Below are positions 26,253-36,508 of a stretch of 64,000 bases of DNA, in pieces. The notes under the pieces are model-generated. The model saw nothing but the letters and a program-made list of their open reading frames with translations, did no database searches and was not told where the DNA came from. Numbering within the stretch: the first letter of the stretch is position 1; each line of letters opens with the position of its first letter. Source of the DNA: an uncultured Clostridium sp. (lineage in GTDB: Bacteria > Bacillota > Clostridia > TANB77 > CAG-508). Location: NCBI GenBank assembly GCA_947653235.1, contig CANTGH010000001.1:62001-126000 (forward strand), given 5' to 3'. The position numbers and the translations under genes were made by a program.

Positions 26253-26292
26253 AAAAAAAGTTTCTCGTCCTTAGCTAAAACGAAAAACTTTT
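26253..26292 (-). terminator. Hairpin after the 26298-28026 gene
   Basis: AAAAAGTTTCTCGT and ACGAAAAACTTTT pair over 12 positions with one mismatch just beyond the stop at 26298, followed by T-rich sequence on the minus strand. It may be an internal terminator of the long operon. Confidence 0.65.
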
Positions 26293-26297
26293 GGTTT

Positions 26298-28026
26298 TTA
26301 TTCTACCTTTAAATGATTTAATGTCATATTGGTTGGACCAAAATAAACATCTCGATTACCACTTAAATTATGCACTTTTATCATGGTATAATTTTCATAC
26401 CTATAAATCGCACTTCCGCCATCGTTGTATTCATCACCTGTGATATTTCCTACTTCAACATCTTGGTTGGCTTTGGCAAGGATTTCATCCATTGTGATTT
26501 TGTTTTGTAATAAGGCATCCGTAAGAGACATCTCTTCTCCATCAATTATAATGTCAACATCGCCCAAATAGGCATAAATATTATAATCGTAGGTTTCCGA
26601 TTGTGTTTTATCTAGAATGGTGCGTACTTTGCTTTGGCTTTCATGCAGTTGTTCTGTAAAACGAATTTCAAAATTTTCGGCTGATTTTATTTCAATATCG
26701 ATTGCGTCAACCTGTGCTGGATAGGTTTCCATGATGCCTCCATTGTAAGTAATTTTTACATTAGTTCCGTACAGCATATCTATAATCTATGTTTTCTTCT
26801 AAATTAATTGCAATTTTATCCGCTGATTTTCGAATTTCTTGTCCTTCTTTTGGTTCAACGATAATAGAATCATTCGTTGATTCAATCACTGTTCCGAAAA
26901 AAGACATTTCTTCTGTTTTGGGTACATTGGCTACTTCTTTTGCCTCTTTTTGGACTTGTGTAATATCTGAAATCTTGGCTGCAAAATAAGGTAAATCCTG
27001 ACTTTGTTCGACTAAAAAGATGGTAAAAGTATCGTCTAGGAAACATTGTCTTGGCTCATCTGGTGTTAATAGCGATGTTGCTTTAATCATCATGCCTGCT
27101 TCACTTTTGATTTTCCCACCTTTTTTATCCAATTCAAATTGAATCGTTTGCAAGGCTTTATCAATCATGTATTCACTGCCATCAGCAAAATAAAAAGGCT
27201 GATTTTCTACATCTTTGATTTCTTCTTTTAAATCAAATTTGATGGTTGGAATTTTTAAACAATCCTCTTCAGAAAAGCTAGAATTTCCTTCATAATTTTG
27301 CGTTCTTTGTAAAATATTTTCATACATCTTCCCAAACGTATTTTGCTCACATCCTTTGGCAAGAACGACTTCATCATTGGATTGTGTCATCAATTTTATA
27401 GCAAAATCGTCTTTAGATGTATAATATAGAACTTCTACTTGATCTTTTAATTGTTGATCAGAAGATTCATCAATGCCAAAATATTGGACATTTTCATAAT
27501 TACCAAATCGACCATTTTCAAGCTCTGAAAATACGTTTGGAAATTCAAATTGTTTTTTGAGCATTGCATATAAAAAATAATCTTTATCACCTGCGTTATT
27601 CCAATCAAAATCATCTAGAATATCACTTGTTTCATTAAATTTTTCTTGAATAGCACTTTCAATTTCCGCTTTTAGTGCCAAACTTGGTTTGCCATAAATT
27701 TTGTAATAACTGTTTTCGGATAAATAGGACGTGTTAAATGTCCCTTTATTCAAGTTTTTGACAGCTTCTGGTTGGGACGAAAAAATAATATCTTGCTTTG
27801 CTAAATCATTTTTTAAATCATTCCAAATTAAATTAAATGTTCCACACCAAGCAGTATTATCCAAAATTTCATCTTCCAAAGAAGTCACAATTTTCATTTG
27901 GGTATTAACTGGTTTTTCTGCTTGTTTTGCTCGTTCTTCTACTGGCATTTGCCTTTTGCTAAAAAATAAAATACTTGCTGTCACCACAATTAAAAATAAA
28001 ATCATACATAAAATTTTTTTCTTCAT
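26298..28026 (-). CDS. Membrane-anchored extracytoplasmic protein, unknown (CGGA +1 site)
   Basis: The restored protein is 575 residues. A signal-anchor (KKKILCMILFLIVVTASILFF) is followed by a large outer region containing NTAWCGTFNLIWNDLKNDL, FLYAMLKKQFEFPNVF and TIFLVEQSQDLPYFAAKI. These blocks loosely resemble serpin-like secreted proteins of clostridia. A C-terminal beta-rich segment (FFGTVIESTNDSIIVEPKEG) is of YobA/DUF3221 kind. The frame breaks in this last segment at GTA-CGG-A (26769). Skipping the C gives RYAVGTNVKITYNGG and finishes the domain. The ATG at 28026 follows AAGGAG by 7 nt. The function is unknown; the gene sits inside the polysaccharide locus. Confidence 0.6.
26766..26769 (-). 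other. CGGA +1 recoding site 6
   Basis: GCT GTA CGG AAC TAA stops in the zero frame. GCT GTA GGA ACT AAT GTA continues the beta-rich C-terminal domain for about 155 more residues. Confidence 0.7.
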
Positions 28027-28083
28027 TGGTTTTCTCCTTTTTATTAGTTTATCATAAGTTTTCTCAAAAATCAATAGCAAAAA

Positions 28084-28115
28084 AAGTTTCTTGCAGATAA
28101 TTTTGCAAGAAACTT
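28084..28115 (-). terminator. Hairpin downstream of the 28186-30321 gene
   Basis: AAGTTTCTTGCA and TGCAAGAAACTT form a perfect 12-bp stem with an 8-nt loop, lying between two genes of the long minus-strand unit. The stem resembles the one at 26253-26292 (both contain AAGTTTCT). Confidence 0.65.
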
Positions 28116-28136
28116 ACATCTTTATTCTCTATCAAC

Positions 28137-28165
28137 TTGACTTTTGAGCAAAAATATGATATAAT
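28137..28165 (+). promoter_or_regulatory. Consensus promoter pointing against the operon
   Basis: TTGACT (28137-28142), exactly 17 bp and TATAAT (28160-28165) on the plus strand, where no plus-strand gene follows. Its transcript would be antisense to the 3' end of the 28186-30321 gene. It could make an antisense RNA or be fortuitous. Confidence 0.45.
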
Positions 28166-28185
28166 AAAAGGTTACGTCAAAATCT

Positions 28186-30321
28186 CTATTTTCCATAAAC
28201 TGGCTTAAAAATATACAATCCATCTTCTTCATAAATTTGCTCAAAATCCATATCATAACCACGTTCGTTGATGTCGTTTTTGGCAACAATATAGTCAATC
28301 CCCAATTTTTCGATATCGTGATAATTTAACCAAATCAACATATTATCAGCTGCTGGAAGCTCGATATGAGTTTCTTGGTCAGTAATATTGATATTCATGT
28401 GCTCATAGCGATTGTAGAACTGTTTTTGTGCCTGTGCATTTTCGCCAAGCAACAACTCAAATAACGCTAAATTCGGATACACATTGGTCGAATCAATGGT
28501 ACGAAGTCCATTGGCAACCATGTAATTGTTTAAATAAATCCCCGTATCGTCACCAAGCCATAGAGCATCTGGCTCTTGCTCTCGAATTTTGGCAAATTCA
28601 GTACAAATTGGTTTTTTGTAAATCACATCGGTTGTGCGAATAACGGGATTGACAGCAAGTCCCGTAACCAAAGCAATCCCTCCTAAAACCAATAATGTCA
28701 TATTTCTGATTTTTTCTTTATTGCTATTGAAAATTCCAAATATAGCAATCCCAAACAAAATGGTGGCAATTAAAATTTTCGCCCAACCAAAATAGCCTGG
28801 CAACAAGCATGTTGTGACAGCTTGGTAAACCATATAACCTGTGGCAAAAATCGGCAAACCATAGGCAACTACATTAGGAAACCACTTGGTTTCTTGACTC
28901 ATAGCACCAAAAAAATAGATTAACATATAAATTTGCAAAGTTCCTAACGCAATAGTTGCTCGCGGTGCGGTTGTCATCGACATTAAACTACATTTAGCCA
29001 AAATTTCTGGAAATCCCCATTTGCACCAAATCGTTAGAAAAATGCTAATTACAATAGTTGGAAAAAAGAATTTCCAATGTTTTTTCTCTTTTGGATTGAA
29101 TAACATGTACACAATTGAAAGCAAAATTGGCAATGGATAAAAGGATAACATGCTGGAGGCTTCACAAGGATTGGCACAATATTTATAAGGGAAAAATAAA
29201 TTGTAAAAATACGCATACAAAATGGTCGCTCCTCCGCCTACTTCGCGCCTTTCACCTGGATAATCTGTATGCATAATGGCAGAAATTGTGTCTCCAGACA
29301 GGCTAAACCAGCGAATTAGTAGCCCTACCACACACAATAATGTCACACCAATGACAGCCATATCATGTTTGTTAATTTTGTAACCTTGTTTGAAATTTTG
29401 AATCATCAGCCAAATGAAAATGGCTAAAAATACATAGGCAAACGATACTTGCCACGCTGGATACAAAATAAAAATATACGATGTGATAGCAACAATTTCA
29501 CCAATAGCACATACATATTTGATTTTCTTTTTGTCTGTGGTCATGAATTTGTTCAAAAGAAGCAAAATGATTTGTCCCCAAATGAGGGTATCCATGCAAT
29601 ACCACCATTGGACTGCAGCAGAAAATGTAATAAGAAGCATGCCACACAAGGAAATACGTTTCTTTTGGTTAGTTAATAACATGCATAACTCGAAAGAGCC
29701 CAATAACATGGCAATCAAACGCACATACCAATAAAAACTTAGTCCATAATCATTGCCGAGTAATAGAAACATGATTTGAAAAGGTTTGCCAATCATTAGA
29801 ATATCTTTGACGGGACTGTTTACTAAAGTGAACATGTCAGTCGTTGTCCCACGCAATTCATCATCAAAATATTGGAATTGATCATTTCCTACACCTTGGG
29901 ACAAAATATACATAGTGGAAGTCGCCCATTCGTCAGTTCTGACCATTCTGGCAAAACCAAGTAACGAATGAAAACGATTGTCATCAGTTTCGGTTTGGAA
30001 TTGATCGTTAAAATTGACAATAGAGGAACCAGATAATTTAAAAAACATGACAAAAAGAAGAAAACCAGCAGCTAGTTTATAGCGGTGTTTGTAGATAAAT
30101 TCGTATAAATCGTTTAATTTGAAAATAGCATGTAAACCAAGAAATCCAAAAACCATTGTCATGATGATCATTCTGGTTTTGGAGTCGTAGGCGTTGTCGA
30201 TGTAGATGGTATAAAATTTGTATTCAAAGATGACAGCTAGTATAATTGCTAAAATGGCAATTATGGCTAGTTTGGTTTTCAAATAATTTTCTTTATTTAT
30301 GAAATGTTTTAGTTTTTCCAA
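28186..30321 (-). CDS. Large polytopic membrane protein, GT-C/YfhO-like
   Basis: A protein of about 711 residues has some 14-16 hydrophobic helices and a C-terminal soluble domain (EFAKIREQEPDALWLGDDTG to DIEKLGIDYIVAKNDINERG). The first outer loop holds conserved FARMVRTDEWATSTMYILSQ, an acidic site like those of GT-C glycosyltransferases that use lipid-linked sugars. It likely adds sugars or decorations to the polymer outside the membrane. I favour the TTG at 30321, 7 nt after GAGGAG, over the ATG at 30351, which overlaps the upstream gene and lacks a site. Confidence 0.65.
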   Translation of the reverse strand: MEKLKHFINKENYLKTKLAIIAILAIILAVIFEYKFYTIYIDNAYDSKTRMIIMTMVFGFLGLHAIFKLNDLYEFIYKHRYKLAAGFLLFVMFFKLSGSSIVNFNDQFQTETDDNRFHSLLGFARMVRTDEWATSTMYILSQGVGNDQFQYFDDELRGTTTDMFTLVNSPVKDILMIGKPFQIMFLLLGNDYGLSFYWYVRLIAMLLGSFELCMLLTNQKKRISLCGMLLITFSAAVQWWYCMDTLIWGQIILLLLNKFMTTDKKKIKYVCAIGEIVAITSYIFILYPAWQVSFAYVFLAIFIWLMIQNFKQGYKINKHDMAVIGVTLLCVVGLLIRWFSLSGDTISAIMHTDYPGERREVGGGATILYAYFYNLFFPYKYCANPCEASSMLSFYPLPILLSIVYMLFNPKEKKHWKFFFPTIVISIFLTIWCKWGFPEILAKCSLMSMTTAPRATIALGTLQIYMLIYFFGAMSQETKWFPNVVAYGLPIFATGYMVYQAVTTCLLPGYFGWAKILIATILFGIAIFGIFNSNKEKIRNMTLLVLGGIALVTGLAVNPVIRTTDVIYKKPICTEFAKIREQEPDALWLGDDTGIYLNNYMVANGLRTIDSTNVYPNLALFELLLGENAQAQKQFYNRYEHMNINITDQETHIELPAADNMLIWLNYHDIEKLGIDYIVAKNDINERGYDMDFEQIYEEDGLYIFKPVYGK

Positions 30322-30344
30322 TTTTCTTCTCCTCTTTTTATTAT

Positions 30345-31385
30345 TTACCATTTAATATCAATTCCCAATTTATCCACCAAAAAACGATATGCCCAAACAT
30401 AAATGGTTGGCATTCTCATGCGATACAGCAAATGTACGCCCCAAATCGCAATAAATTTAAAACCTTTTGGGAAACAATGTGAAATTTTGAAAAACTTCGA
30501 TTTTCGCCAACCCGAAAAATTGTCATCTAAGTATTTCGTGACCTCTTTCGTCATTTGACGCATATTGACAGTTTTATCGTAAGATACCATATACATCCAA
30601 GAAATCCCCAAATGCAAAAATGCCATCTCTTCCATACAATCTTTAAATTCGTCATAAATTCCTTTTTGAATAGCCTTTTCTTTGGTCACAAGCAAATATT
30701 TTTTCAAATTCTCAATATCTTGTCTGTTCATATTATGAATTTGCGAACTCGAACGCAACGAATAATGATACAAAACATCTGGAATAAACGTCAATTTTTT
30801 CACACCATCTATATACGAATGAATTAAAAATAAGGTATCATTACAACCACGAAATGGCAAAAACTCCGCGTCTTTTACTCGCTCGCGTCGATAAATTTTA
30901 TTCCATAATGACGGATTAGCATACACGATAAAATCATCGTTAAAATCAACTTGCTTGTTCATGGTGCCATATTGCGTCATTTCGGTGGCAACGATTTTTC
31001 CTGTGTCTAAATCCACTCTGTCATAGCCACAAAAAGCAATATCGGCATCATTTTTTTGAGCAGCTTCGTATAATTTTTCTGCCCATGTAATTTCAGGGAC
31101 ATCGTCATTATCCATAAAGCCAACGTATTCGCCAACTGCCTTTTTTAAGCCATACGTACGCGCTGACCATTCTCCTCCATTTTCTTTATGAAAGGCTTTG
31201 ACTTTTTCAGGATAGGTTTGTGCATATTGGTCAATGATTTGGGATGAACTGTCTTTTGAGCCATCATCTACGCAAAGGATTTCGATTTCTGGTAGAGTTT
31301 GATTGACAAGAGGCTGCAAACATTTTTCTAGATATTTTTCTGCGTTATAGACTGGCACTACTATGGAAACTTTAATTTGGGACAT
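30345..31385 (-). CDS. GT2 glycosyltransferase
   Basis: A 346-residue family 2 transferase. It has KVSIVVPVYNAEKYLEKCL at the N-terminus, ILCVDDGSKDSS, ENGGEWSARTYGL and GFMDNDDVPE (the DXD metal site, about residues 88-97). NPSLWNKIYRRERV-type acceptor sequence follows, then a helical C-terminus with FKFIAIWGVHLLYRMRMP. It is of EpsJ/WaaE-like type and likely acts at the cytoplasmic membrane face. It overlaps or abuts the following membrane protein gene, so the two are co-translated. Confidence 0.85.
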   Translation of the reverse strand: MSQIKVSIVVPVYNAEKYLEKCLQPLVNQTLPEIEILCVDDGSKDSSSQIIDQYAQTYPEKVKAFHKENGGEWSARTYGLKKAVGEYVGFMDNDDVPEITWAEKLYEAAQKNDADIAFCGYDRVDLDTGKIVATEMTQYGTMNKQVDFNDDFIVYANPSLWNKIYRRERVKDAEFLPFRGCNDTLFLIHSYIDGVKKLTFIPDVLYHYSLRSSSQIHNMNRQDIENLKKYLLVTKEKAIQKGIYDEFKDCMEEMAFLHLGISWMYMVSYDKTVNMRQMTKEVTKYLDDNFSGWRKSKFFKISHCFPKGFKFIAIWGVHLLYRMRMPTIYVWAYRFLVDKLGIDIKW

Positions 31386-31421
31386 AAAATGGTTCCTTTC
31401 TTTTTTAGTTATTCCTTCGGA

Positions 31422-32358
31422 TTATTGGTTTTTGTTTAATCGGTGCTGACAATCAATTAATCGCATTTCGAAATTTTGCTTTGATGTATTGATAATGTTA
31501 TCTAAAATCAAACCTGAAAAGAAAGATTGTACAGCACATAGGAAAAATAACACACTGACTACCAAAGTCGGAATTCTGCCCACTAATCCTGTGTGCAAAT
31601 ATTGCATAAAAACTGGTATAAAAAATGCTAAACCAATACCAAACATAATCGCTGCGACAATCGAGAAAAAAGCAAATGGTTTGTAATTCTTATACAAAAT
31701 GAAAATCGTTTTCATAACTTTCACGCCATCCGAAATGGTGTTTAATTTGGATTCACTTCCGTTCTGGTCTGTCGCGATATTCGATAATCACATTTTTGAT
31801 TTTCATATTTTTATCCAAAGCATGTATGGTCATTTCATTTTCAAGTTCAAATCCTTTTGACATCACTGGAAAAGTCTTAACAAATTGATAGCTAAATGCA
31901 CGATAACCTGTCATCACATCACGAATGTTGCCTTTGTAAATTGCATTGATGATCACACGTGTTAGCACATTGCCAAATCCGTGGAAACGCCTTTTGTTTT
32001 CAGTAAAATAAGTGGAAGAAAGTCTGTCTCCAATCACCATATCGACTTTTTCTTCTAATATGCAATTGACCATTTCACGTGCATTTTCAGCAGGATAGGT
32101 ATCGTCTCCATCAACCATAATATAGCTTTCTGCCTCGATTTCGCGAAACATGGTTCGAATGACATTTCCTTTTCCTTGTTTCGTTTCACATCGAACAATC
32201 GCACCTGCTTGTCTTGCAATTTCTGCCGTTTTGTCTTTGGAATTATTATCATACACATAAATTTGAGCTTCTGGAAGTTCCCTTTTAAAATCTTCCACCA
32301 CTTTTCCAATTGTTTTTTCCTCGTTATAACATGGTATTAAAACAGCTATTTTATCCAT
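31422..32358 (-). CDS. DPM1/GtrB-like GT2 glycosyltransferase with C-terminal membrane helices (CGGA +1 site)
   Basis: The restored 311-residue enzyme would transfer a sugar to undecaprenyl phosphate. The catalytic domain has IAVLIPCYNEEKTIGKV, IYVYDNNSKDKT and MVDGDDTYPAE (DXD), then DVMTGYRAFSYQFVKTFP. At GAA-CGG-A (31761) the zero frame stops right after RDRPERK. Skipping the C gives YRDRPEGSESKLNTISDGVK, the canonical hinge of this family, followed by two membrane helices (FFSIVAAIMFGIGLAFFIPV and LVVSVLFFLCAVQSFFSGLI). The start overlaps the end of the gtrA-like gene by 8 bp, the usual GtrA/GtrB pairing. Confidence 0.85.
31758..31761 (-). other. CGGA +1 recoding site 7
   Basis: CCA GAA CGG AAG TGA stops. 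CCA GAA GGA AGT GAA TCC gives RPEGSESKLNT, where the Gly is a family-conserved residue of DPM1-like transferases. Confidence 0.75.
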
Positions 32359-32845
32359 TTTTTTCTCCTTTTTTAAAGATAATTAGTTTACTAAATACAA
32401 AATTTAAAACAATAATGATAATACTTACTATAATTTTCATTCCCATATAATGCAAACCTAATTTTGTTACTAACCAATCCATCAGCCAAACTTCTACAAT
32501 GGCTGTCACAATCCTGCAACTGACAAAAGATATAATTTCTTGTAATAATTCTTTCATCGAATTGGTTTTCGAATCAAATACATATAATTTATTCGTTACA
32601 TAAGCAAATAGCCAAGCCGCCAAAATCGCTATAATAGTACTGATATTAACTTTTAAACTTTCTGGTAATTGGTGAAGTATCGTATAATACAGCAACGCGG
32701 AAACAACAATATTTACCAACGTCGTAAGCACACCAAATACAAGATAACGCATGCCTTCTCGGTGTTCTTCATAAAGGTCAGCTAACTTTCCTAATTTTAT
32801 CTTTCTTGCAACTTGCAAAAAAAATTGTTCGAGTTTATCAATCAT
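32351..32845 (-). CDS. GtrA-family membrane protein
   Basis: A 164-residue protein with four membrane helices and the GtrA pattern: MRYLVFGVLTTLVNIVVSAL (about 31-50), AILAAWLFAYVTNKLYVFDS (about 70-90) and a C-terminal helix with NFVFSKLIIFKK. GtrA proteins help flip undecaprenyl-phosphate sugars made by the adjacent GtrB-like enzyme. The gene overlaps both neighbours (8 bp each side), so it is tightly coupled. Confidence 0.88.
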   Translation of the reverse strand: MIDKLEQFFLQVARKIKLGKLADLYEEHREGMRYLVFGVLTTLVNIVVSALLYYTILHQLPESLKVNISTIIAILAAWLFAYVTNKLYVFDSKTNSMKELLQEIISFVSCRIVTAIVEVWLMDWLVTKLGLHYMGMKIIVSIIIIVLNFVFSKLIIFKKGEKNG

Positions 32846-34631
32846 TTGCTTGTCCTTTCGTTTTTATGACAAAATTGCCCTTGTTTTTCGAAAAATATGG
32901 AGAATAATAGGGGTCTGCTTTTTCTAAAAAATGGCTCCATTTGGTTTGAAAATTCTCCTCTTCTGTACTATATTCCTGTTTTTTCATTTGAGCTTTTGCC
33001 CAAATCAATTCTACATAAGGATTATACACCACTCTGTAACCTTTTTCAAGTAGTTTTAAACAAAAATCGACATCTTGTAAATCATTCGGGAACAACGTCT
33101 CATCCAAAAAGCCAACTTCTTCATATATTTCACGTCTTGCCACAAGACAAGCACCACTGACTGCACTAACATTTCTTGTGGCAGCTTCTCGTCCAAAATC
33201 GTCATGTTTACCATATGGCAAACCAACCAGTAAATTTTCAGCTGTTCCAGAAATTCCATAAGCCATTCCAGCATGCCAAATTGCCTTATTGGAGGCATAA
33301 ATTCTAGCTCCCACAGCACCAATTTCTGGATTCTGTGCATAACCTATCGCATTTTCAAGCCAATCTGGTGTTACTATTTTTAAATAACGCGAAAGTTGTA
33401 CAACAAAATCGCTATCTGCTTCTTGAATACCAGCATTGATGATTTGGCTAACACTTTTTTCGGTACTTTGGGCACGTCGAATTTGAATGTTTGGATAATT
33501 CTTGATTTTTTCATAAAAAGCTATCGTCTTAGGCTCCTTGCTGTGATTATCTAATATGCAAATTTCATAATTCGAGTAACTCGTCAATGTCAAAATAGAT
33601 GTTAGACATCTTTTTAATAGGTGATATTCCTCTTTGTTTAATATCAAAATAGAGACCTTAGGATTTGCCTTTATTTCGTATTTAATTTGGTAAACACCTG
33701 GTACTTCACCTGGATTTGCCACTGTGCCCACTTTTCCTATTCTTTTCAAATGTTCTTCTACAACTTTTTGACCTGCCACATAAGCATACTGTTTTGTATC
33801 TGCCACATAAGCTGTTGATTTTGCGTGGGCTCGCCAGTGATACAAGATTTTAGGAATATGTACAATCTGTTTGGTTGCTTCTGTCGCTCTTAGGACAAAA
33901 TCGAAATCTTGTGCACCGTCAAATTGGCTGTTTAATAGACCAATTTTATCCACTAAAGTTTTTTTGACAACCACCAAATGCGTCATATAATTATGACATT
34001 CTAGCGTTTCTGGTGCAAAATCTGGTTTAAAATAAGGTAAAAAACGTTTCCCTTTTTCATCCATTTTATCCTCATCCGAATACAGAAATTCTACATTTGG
34101 ATTTTCGTTGATGGCTTTTACCACTTCATAAAGACAAAATGGTGGCAAACAATCATCATGGTCAAGAAAAGCAATAAAATCACCTTCTGCCATTTCAAGA
34201 GCACGATTTGTATTTTCCGAAATTCCTCCATTTTTCCCTAAAAATTGATATTTTATCTTACCAAATCGAGAACACATCGCAAAAATCGTCTCGTTTTTTT
34301 GCTTACTTCCATCTGCCAAACAAAGTTCCCAATTCGTATAGGTTTGTGCAAGCAAAGAATTTAACAATTCTAAGAAAAAATTCTCATCTGTGTCATACAT
34401 CGGTACTACTATACTGATTTTGGGTTGATAAGCAAATTTTACGGTCCTTTGCGCTTGTAATTCCTCTTCCTTTGGCTCGTTTTGCAAAATCCAATTTTGA
34501 TAGATTTTTTGCTCCGCTTTTTTCTTTTTTTCGTCACATCTGAAAATACGAAATAAAATTTTTTGAATGGTTCGACCTATTCCATATTTTTTGATATGAT
34601 AGCCTATTTTAGCTAATTTTTGTTTTACCAT
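32838..34631 (-). CDS. Tandem-domain GT2 glycosyltransferase
   Basis: The 597-residue protein has two GT2 domains. Domain 1 (about 65-300) has KISIVVPMYDTDENFFLELL, ELCLADGSKQKN, FIAFLDHDDCLPPFCLYEVV and LYSDEDKMDEKGKRFLPYF. Domain 2 (about 320-560) has KVSILILNKEEYHLLKRCL and EICILDNHSKEPK. Compared with its paralog at 34643-36490, domain 2 has lost some conserved residues: QLSRYLKIVTPDWL replaces QLNNDTELLTSNWL, so the DXD is gone. Domain 2 may therefore be inactive or altered. It probably arose by duplication of the neighbouring gene. Confidence 0.82.
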   Translation of the reverse strand: MVKQKLAKIGYHIKKYGIGRTIQKILFRIFRCDEKKKKAEQKIYQNWILQNEPKEEELQAQRTVKFAYQPKISIVVPMYDTDENFFLELLNSLLAQTYTNWELCLADGSKQKNETIFAMCSRFGKIKYQFLGKNGGISENTNRALEMAEGDFIAFLDHDDCLPPFCLYEVVKAINENPNVEFLYSDEDKMDEKGKRFLPYFKPDFAPETLECHNYMTHLVVVKKTLVDKIGLLNSQFDGAQDFDFVLRATEATKQIVHIPKILYHWRAHAKSTAYVADTKQYAYVAGQKVVEEHLKRIGKVGTVANPGEVPGVYQIKYEIKANPKVSILILNKEEYHLLKRCLTSILTLTSYSNYEICILDNHSKEPKTIAFYEKIKNYPNIQIRRAQSTEKSVSQIINAGIQEADSDFVVQLSRYLKIVTPDWLENAIGYAQNPEIGAVGARIYASNKAIWHAGMAYGISGTAENLLVGLPYGKHDDFGREAATRNVSAVSGACLVARREIYEEVGFLDETLFPNDLQDVDFCLKLLEKGYRVVYNPYVELIWAKAQMKKQEYSTEEENFQTKWSHFLEKADPYYSPYFSKNKGNFVIKTKGQAND

Positions 34632-34642
34632 ACTTTCCCCTT

Positions 34643-36490
34643 TTATGCTTTTTTATCGTAATCAATTTTGCAACTTTTCATGTGGTAGACTTCAGTATCT
34701 AGGCTCAAATTGATATTATAATAGGGATCGCCTTCGTCTAGAACATTTTGCCACCTTTTTTCAAAAGTGTTGATTTCATTTTGAAACCTTTTTTTCTTTT
34801 CTGGTGTATCCTCATAGCCTCTACTTTTGGATTCGTAATGAATGAATTCTACATTTGGAGTATACACAATTAAATAGCCTTTTTCACGGATTTTTAAGCA
34901 AAAATCAACATCATTAAATGCGACTGCCAATTCTTCATTCATAAACCCAACTTCTTCATACACTTTCTTTGGCGACATCACACAAGCACCTGTTACTGCA
35001 CTTAAATTTTGAATCATACTTTCTTCAGCAAAATAACCATGTCCACTTTTGGGAATGCTTTTAAAACGATTTCCTGCAATCCCACCAATTCCTACAATAA
35101 TACCAGCATGTTGGATTGTCTCATCTGGATAAAACAACTTTACACCAACAGCCCCCACATCTTCCCTTTGGCAAAAACCAAGCATGATTTCTAGCCAATT
35201 TGAAGTCAGCAGTTCTGTATCATTATTTAGCTGAACAATGTACTCTCCACTTGCCTTTTGTACCCCAACATTGATAATTCCAGAATAGTTAAAACCAGTT
35301 TTTGGATATTTCACTACTTTAATTTTAGGATGTTTCTCTAGCTCTTGATAATATTCGAATATTTCCTCTGTTTGACTATTATTTTCAACAATCACAATTT
35401 CGTAATTACCATACGTCGTTTTTTCCAAAATGGAACTCACGCAAACTTCCAAAATCTCTTTTTCATCTTTATTCGGAATGACAATTGAAACTTTCGGCTC
35501 TCCCTTTACTTCATAATCCACACGATAAATTCCATTGATACAACCATTGGTAACCGTTCCCCTCAAACCCATTCTTTCCAAATGTGCTTCAATTGCTTTG
35601 ATGCCATTATCAAAAGCATAATTTTTCGCCTGACTGTCCAATTTGGCAGTAGAATCTTTATGAACACGCCAATGATACAGAATTTTAGAAATGTGTTTGA
35701 TGTTTTCTGGCTTAACAATTTCTGACATACGCAAGAAAATATCGTAATCTTGTGCACCATCAAATTCGGATTGAAAACCGCCTAACTTGTCCATCAATTC
35801 TTTTTGAAAAACACTAAAATGACAAATATAATTTTGAGCACGTAACGTATCTGGTGCAAAATCTGGTTTGAAATATCCTTCTGAACGATTTCCACTTTCA
35901 TCAATTTTGTCTTCATCGGAATACAAAAATTCTGTCTCTGGATACTGATTGATAGTTTTAACAACTTCGTATAAAGCATATGGTGCCAAAGTGTCATCAT
36001 GGTCTAATAATGCAATGTATTGACCTGTTGCCATTTGGATAGCTGCATTGGTATTGCCAGAAATCCCTTTATTTTCCTCCAACAATTGATAATGAATACG
36101 TTCATCTTGTGCATAAATTGATTGGAATTTCTCATTTTGTTTCTCACTTCCATCTGCCAAACAAAGTTCCCAATTCGCATACGTTTGCTCCATGACAGAC
36201 TGAACCAACTCTTTCAAAAATTTTTCTGGCGTATGATACATTGGAACCACAATACTGATTTTGGGCATTTTATCAAACTTCTTTTTGACCTGTTCCTCGA
36301 TTTGTGTTTGTTTGAGTTCATTCGCACGGATCCAGTCACCGTAATCGCCATAATTGATGTCTTTTCTACCTTGTAAAATGCGAAGTACTTTTCTTGCCAC
36401 AACCAAAATACATTTTCGGATGGTTTTAAAAAAACCATATTTTTCAATATAAAATTTGATTTGATTGATGCGATGTGATAAGTTTAACAT
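34643..36490 (-). CDS. Tandem-domain GT2 glycosyltransferase
   Basis: The 615-residue protein has two complete GT2 domains. Domain 1 has KISIVVPMYHTPEKFLKELV, ELCLADGSEKQN, YIALLDHDDTLAPYALYEVV (DHDD) and FLYSDEDKIDESG. Domain 2 has KVSIVIPNKDEKEILEVCV, EIVIVENNSQTEE, IVQLNNDTELLTSNWLEIML and the acceptor loop VTGACVMSPKKVYEEVGF with AVAFNDVDFCLKI. The organisation matches rhamnan-type bifunctional transferases that add two linkages in turn. The same architecture recurs at 32838-34631 and in the C-terminal half of 41666-45326, so this is a gene family expanded within the locus. Confidence 0.87.
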   Translation of the reverse strand: MLNLSHRINQIKFYIEKYGFFKTIRKCILVVARKVLRILQGRKDINYGDYGDWIRANELKQTQIEEQVKKKFDKMPKISIVVPMYHTPEKFLKELVQSVMEQTYANWELCLADGSEKQNEKFQSIYAQDERIHYQLLEENKGISGNTNAAIQMATGQYIALLDHDDTLAPYALYEVVKTINQYPETEFLYSDEDKIDESGNRSEGYFKPDFAPDTLRAQNYICHFSVFQKELMDKLGGFQSEFDGAQDYDIFLRMSEIVKPENIKHISKILYHWRVHKDSTAKLDSQAKNYAFDNGIKAIEAHLERMGLRGTVTNGCINGIYRVDYEVKGEPKVSIVIPNKDEKEILEVCVSSILEKTTYGNYEIVIVENNSQTEEIFEYYQELEKHPKIKVVKYPKTGFNYSGIINVGVQKASGEYIVQLNNDTELLTSNWLEIMLGFCQREDVGAVGVKLFYPDETIQHAGIIVGIGGIAGNRFKSIPKSGHGYFAEESMIQNLSAVTGACVMSPKKVYEEVGFMNEELAVAFNDVDFCLKIREKGYLIVYTPNVEFIHYESKSRGYEDTPEKKKRFQNEINTFEKRWQNVLDEGDPYYNINLSLDTEVYHMKSCKIDYDKKA

Positions 36491-36508
36491 TTCTTTTTCC
36501 CTTCTTTT

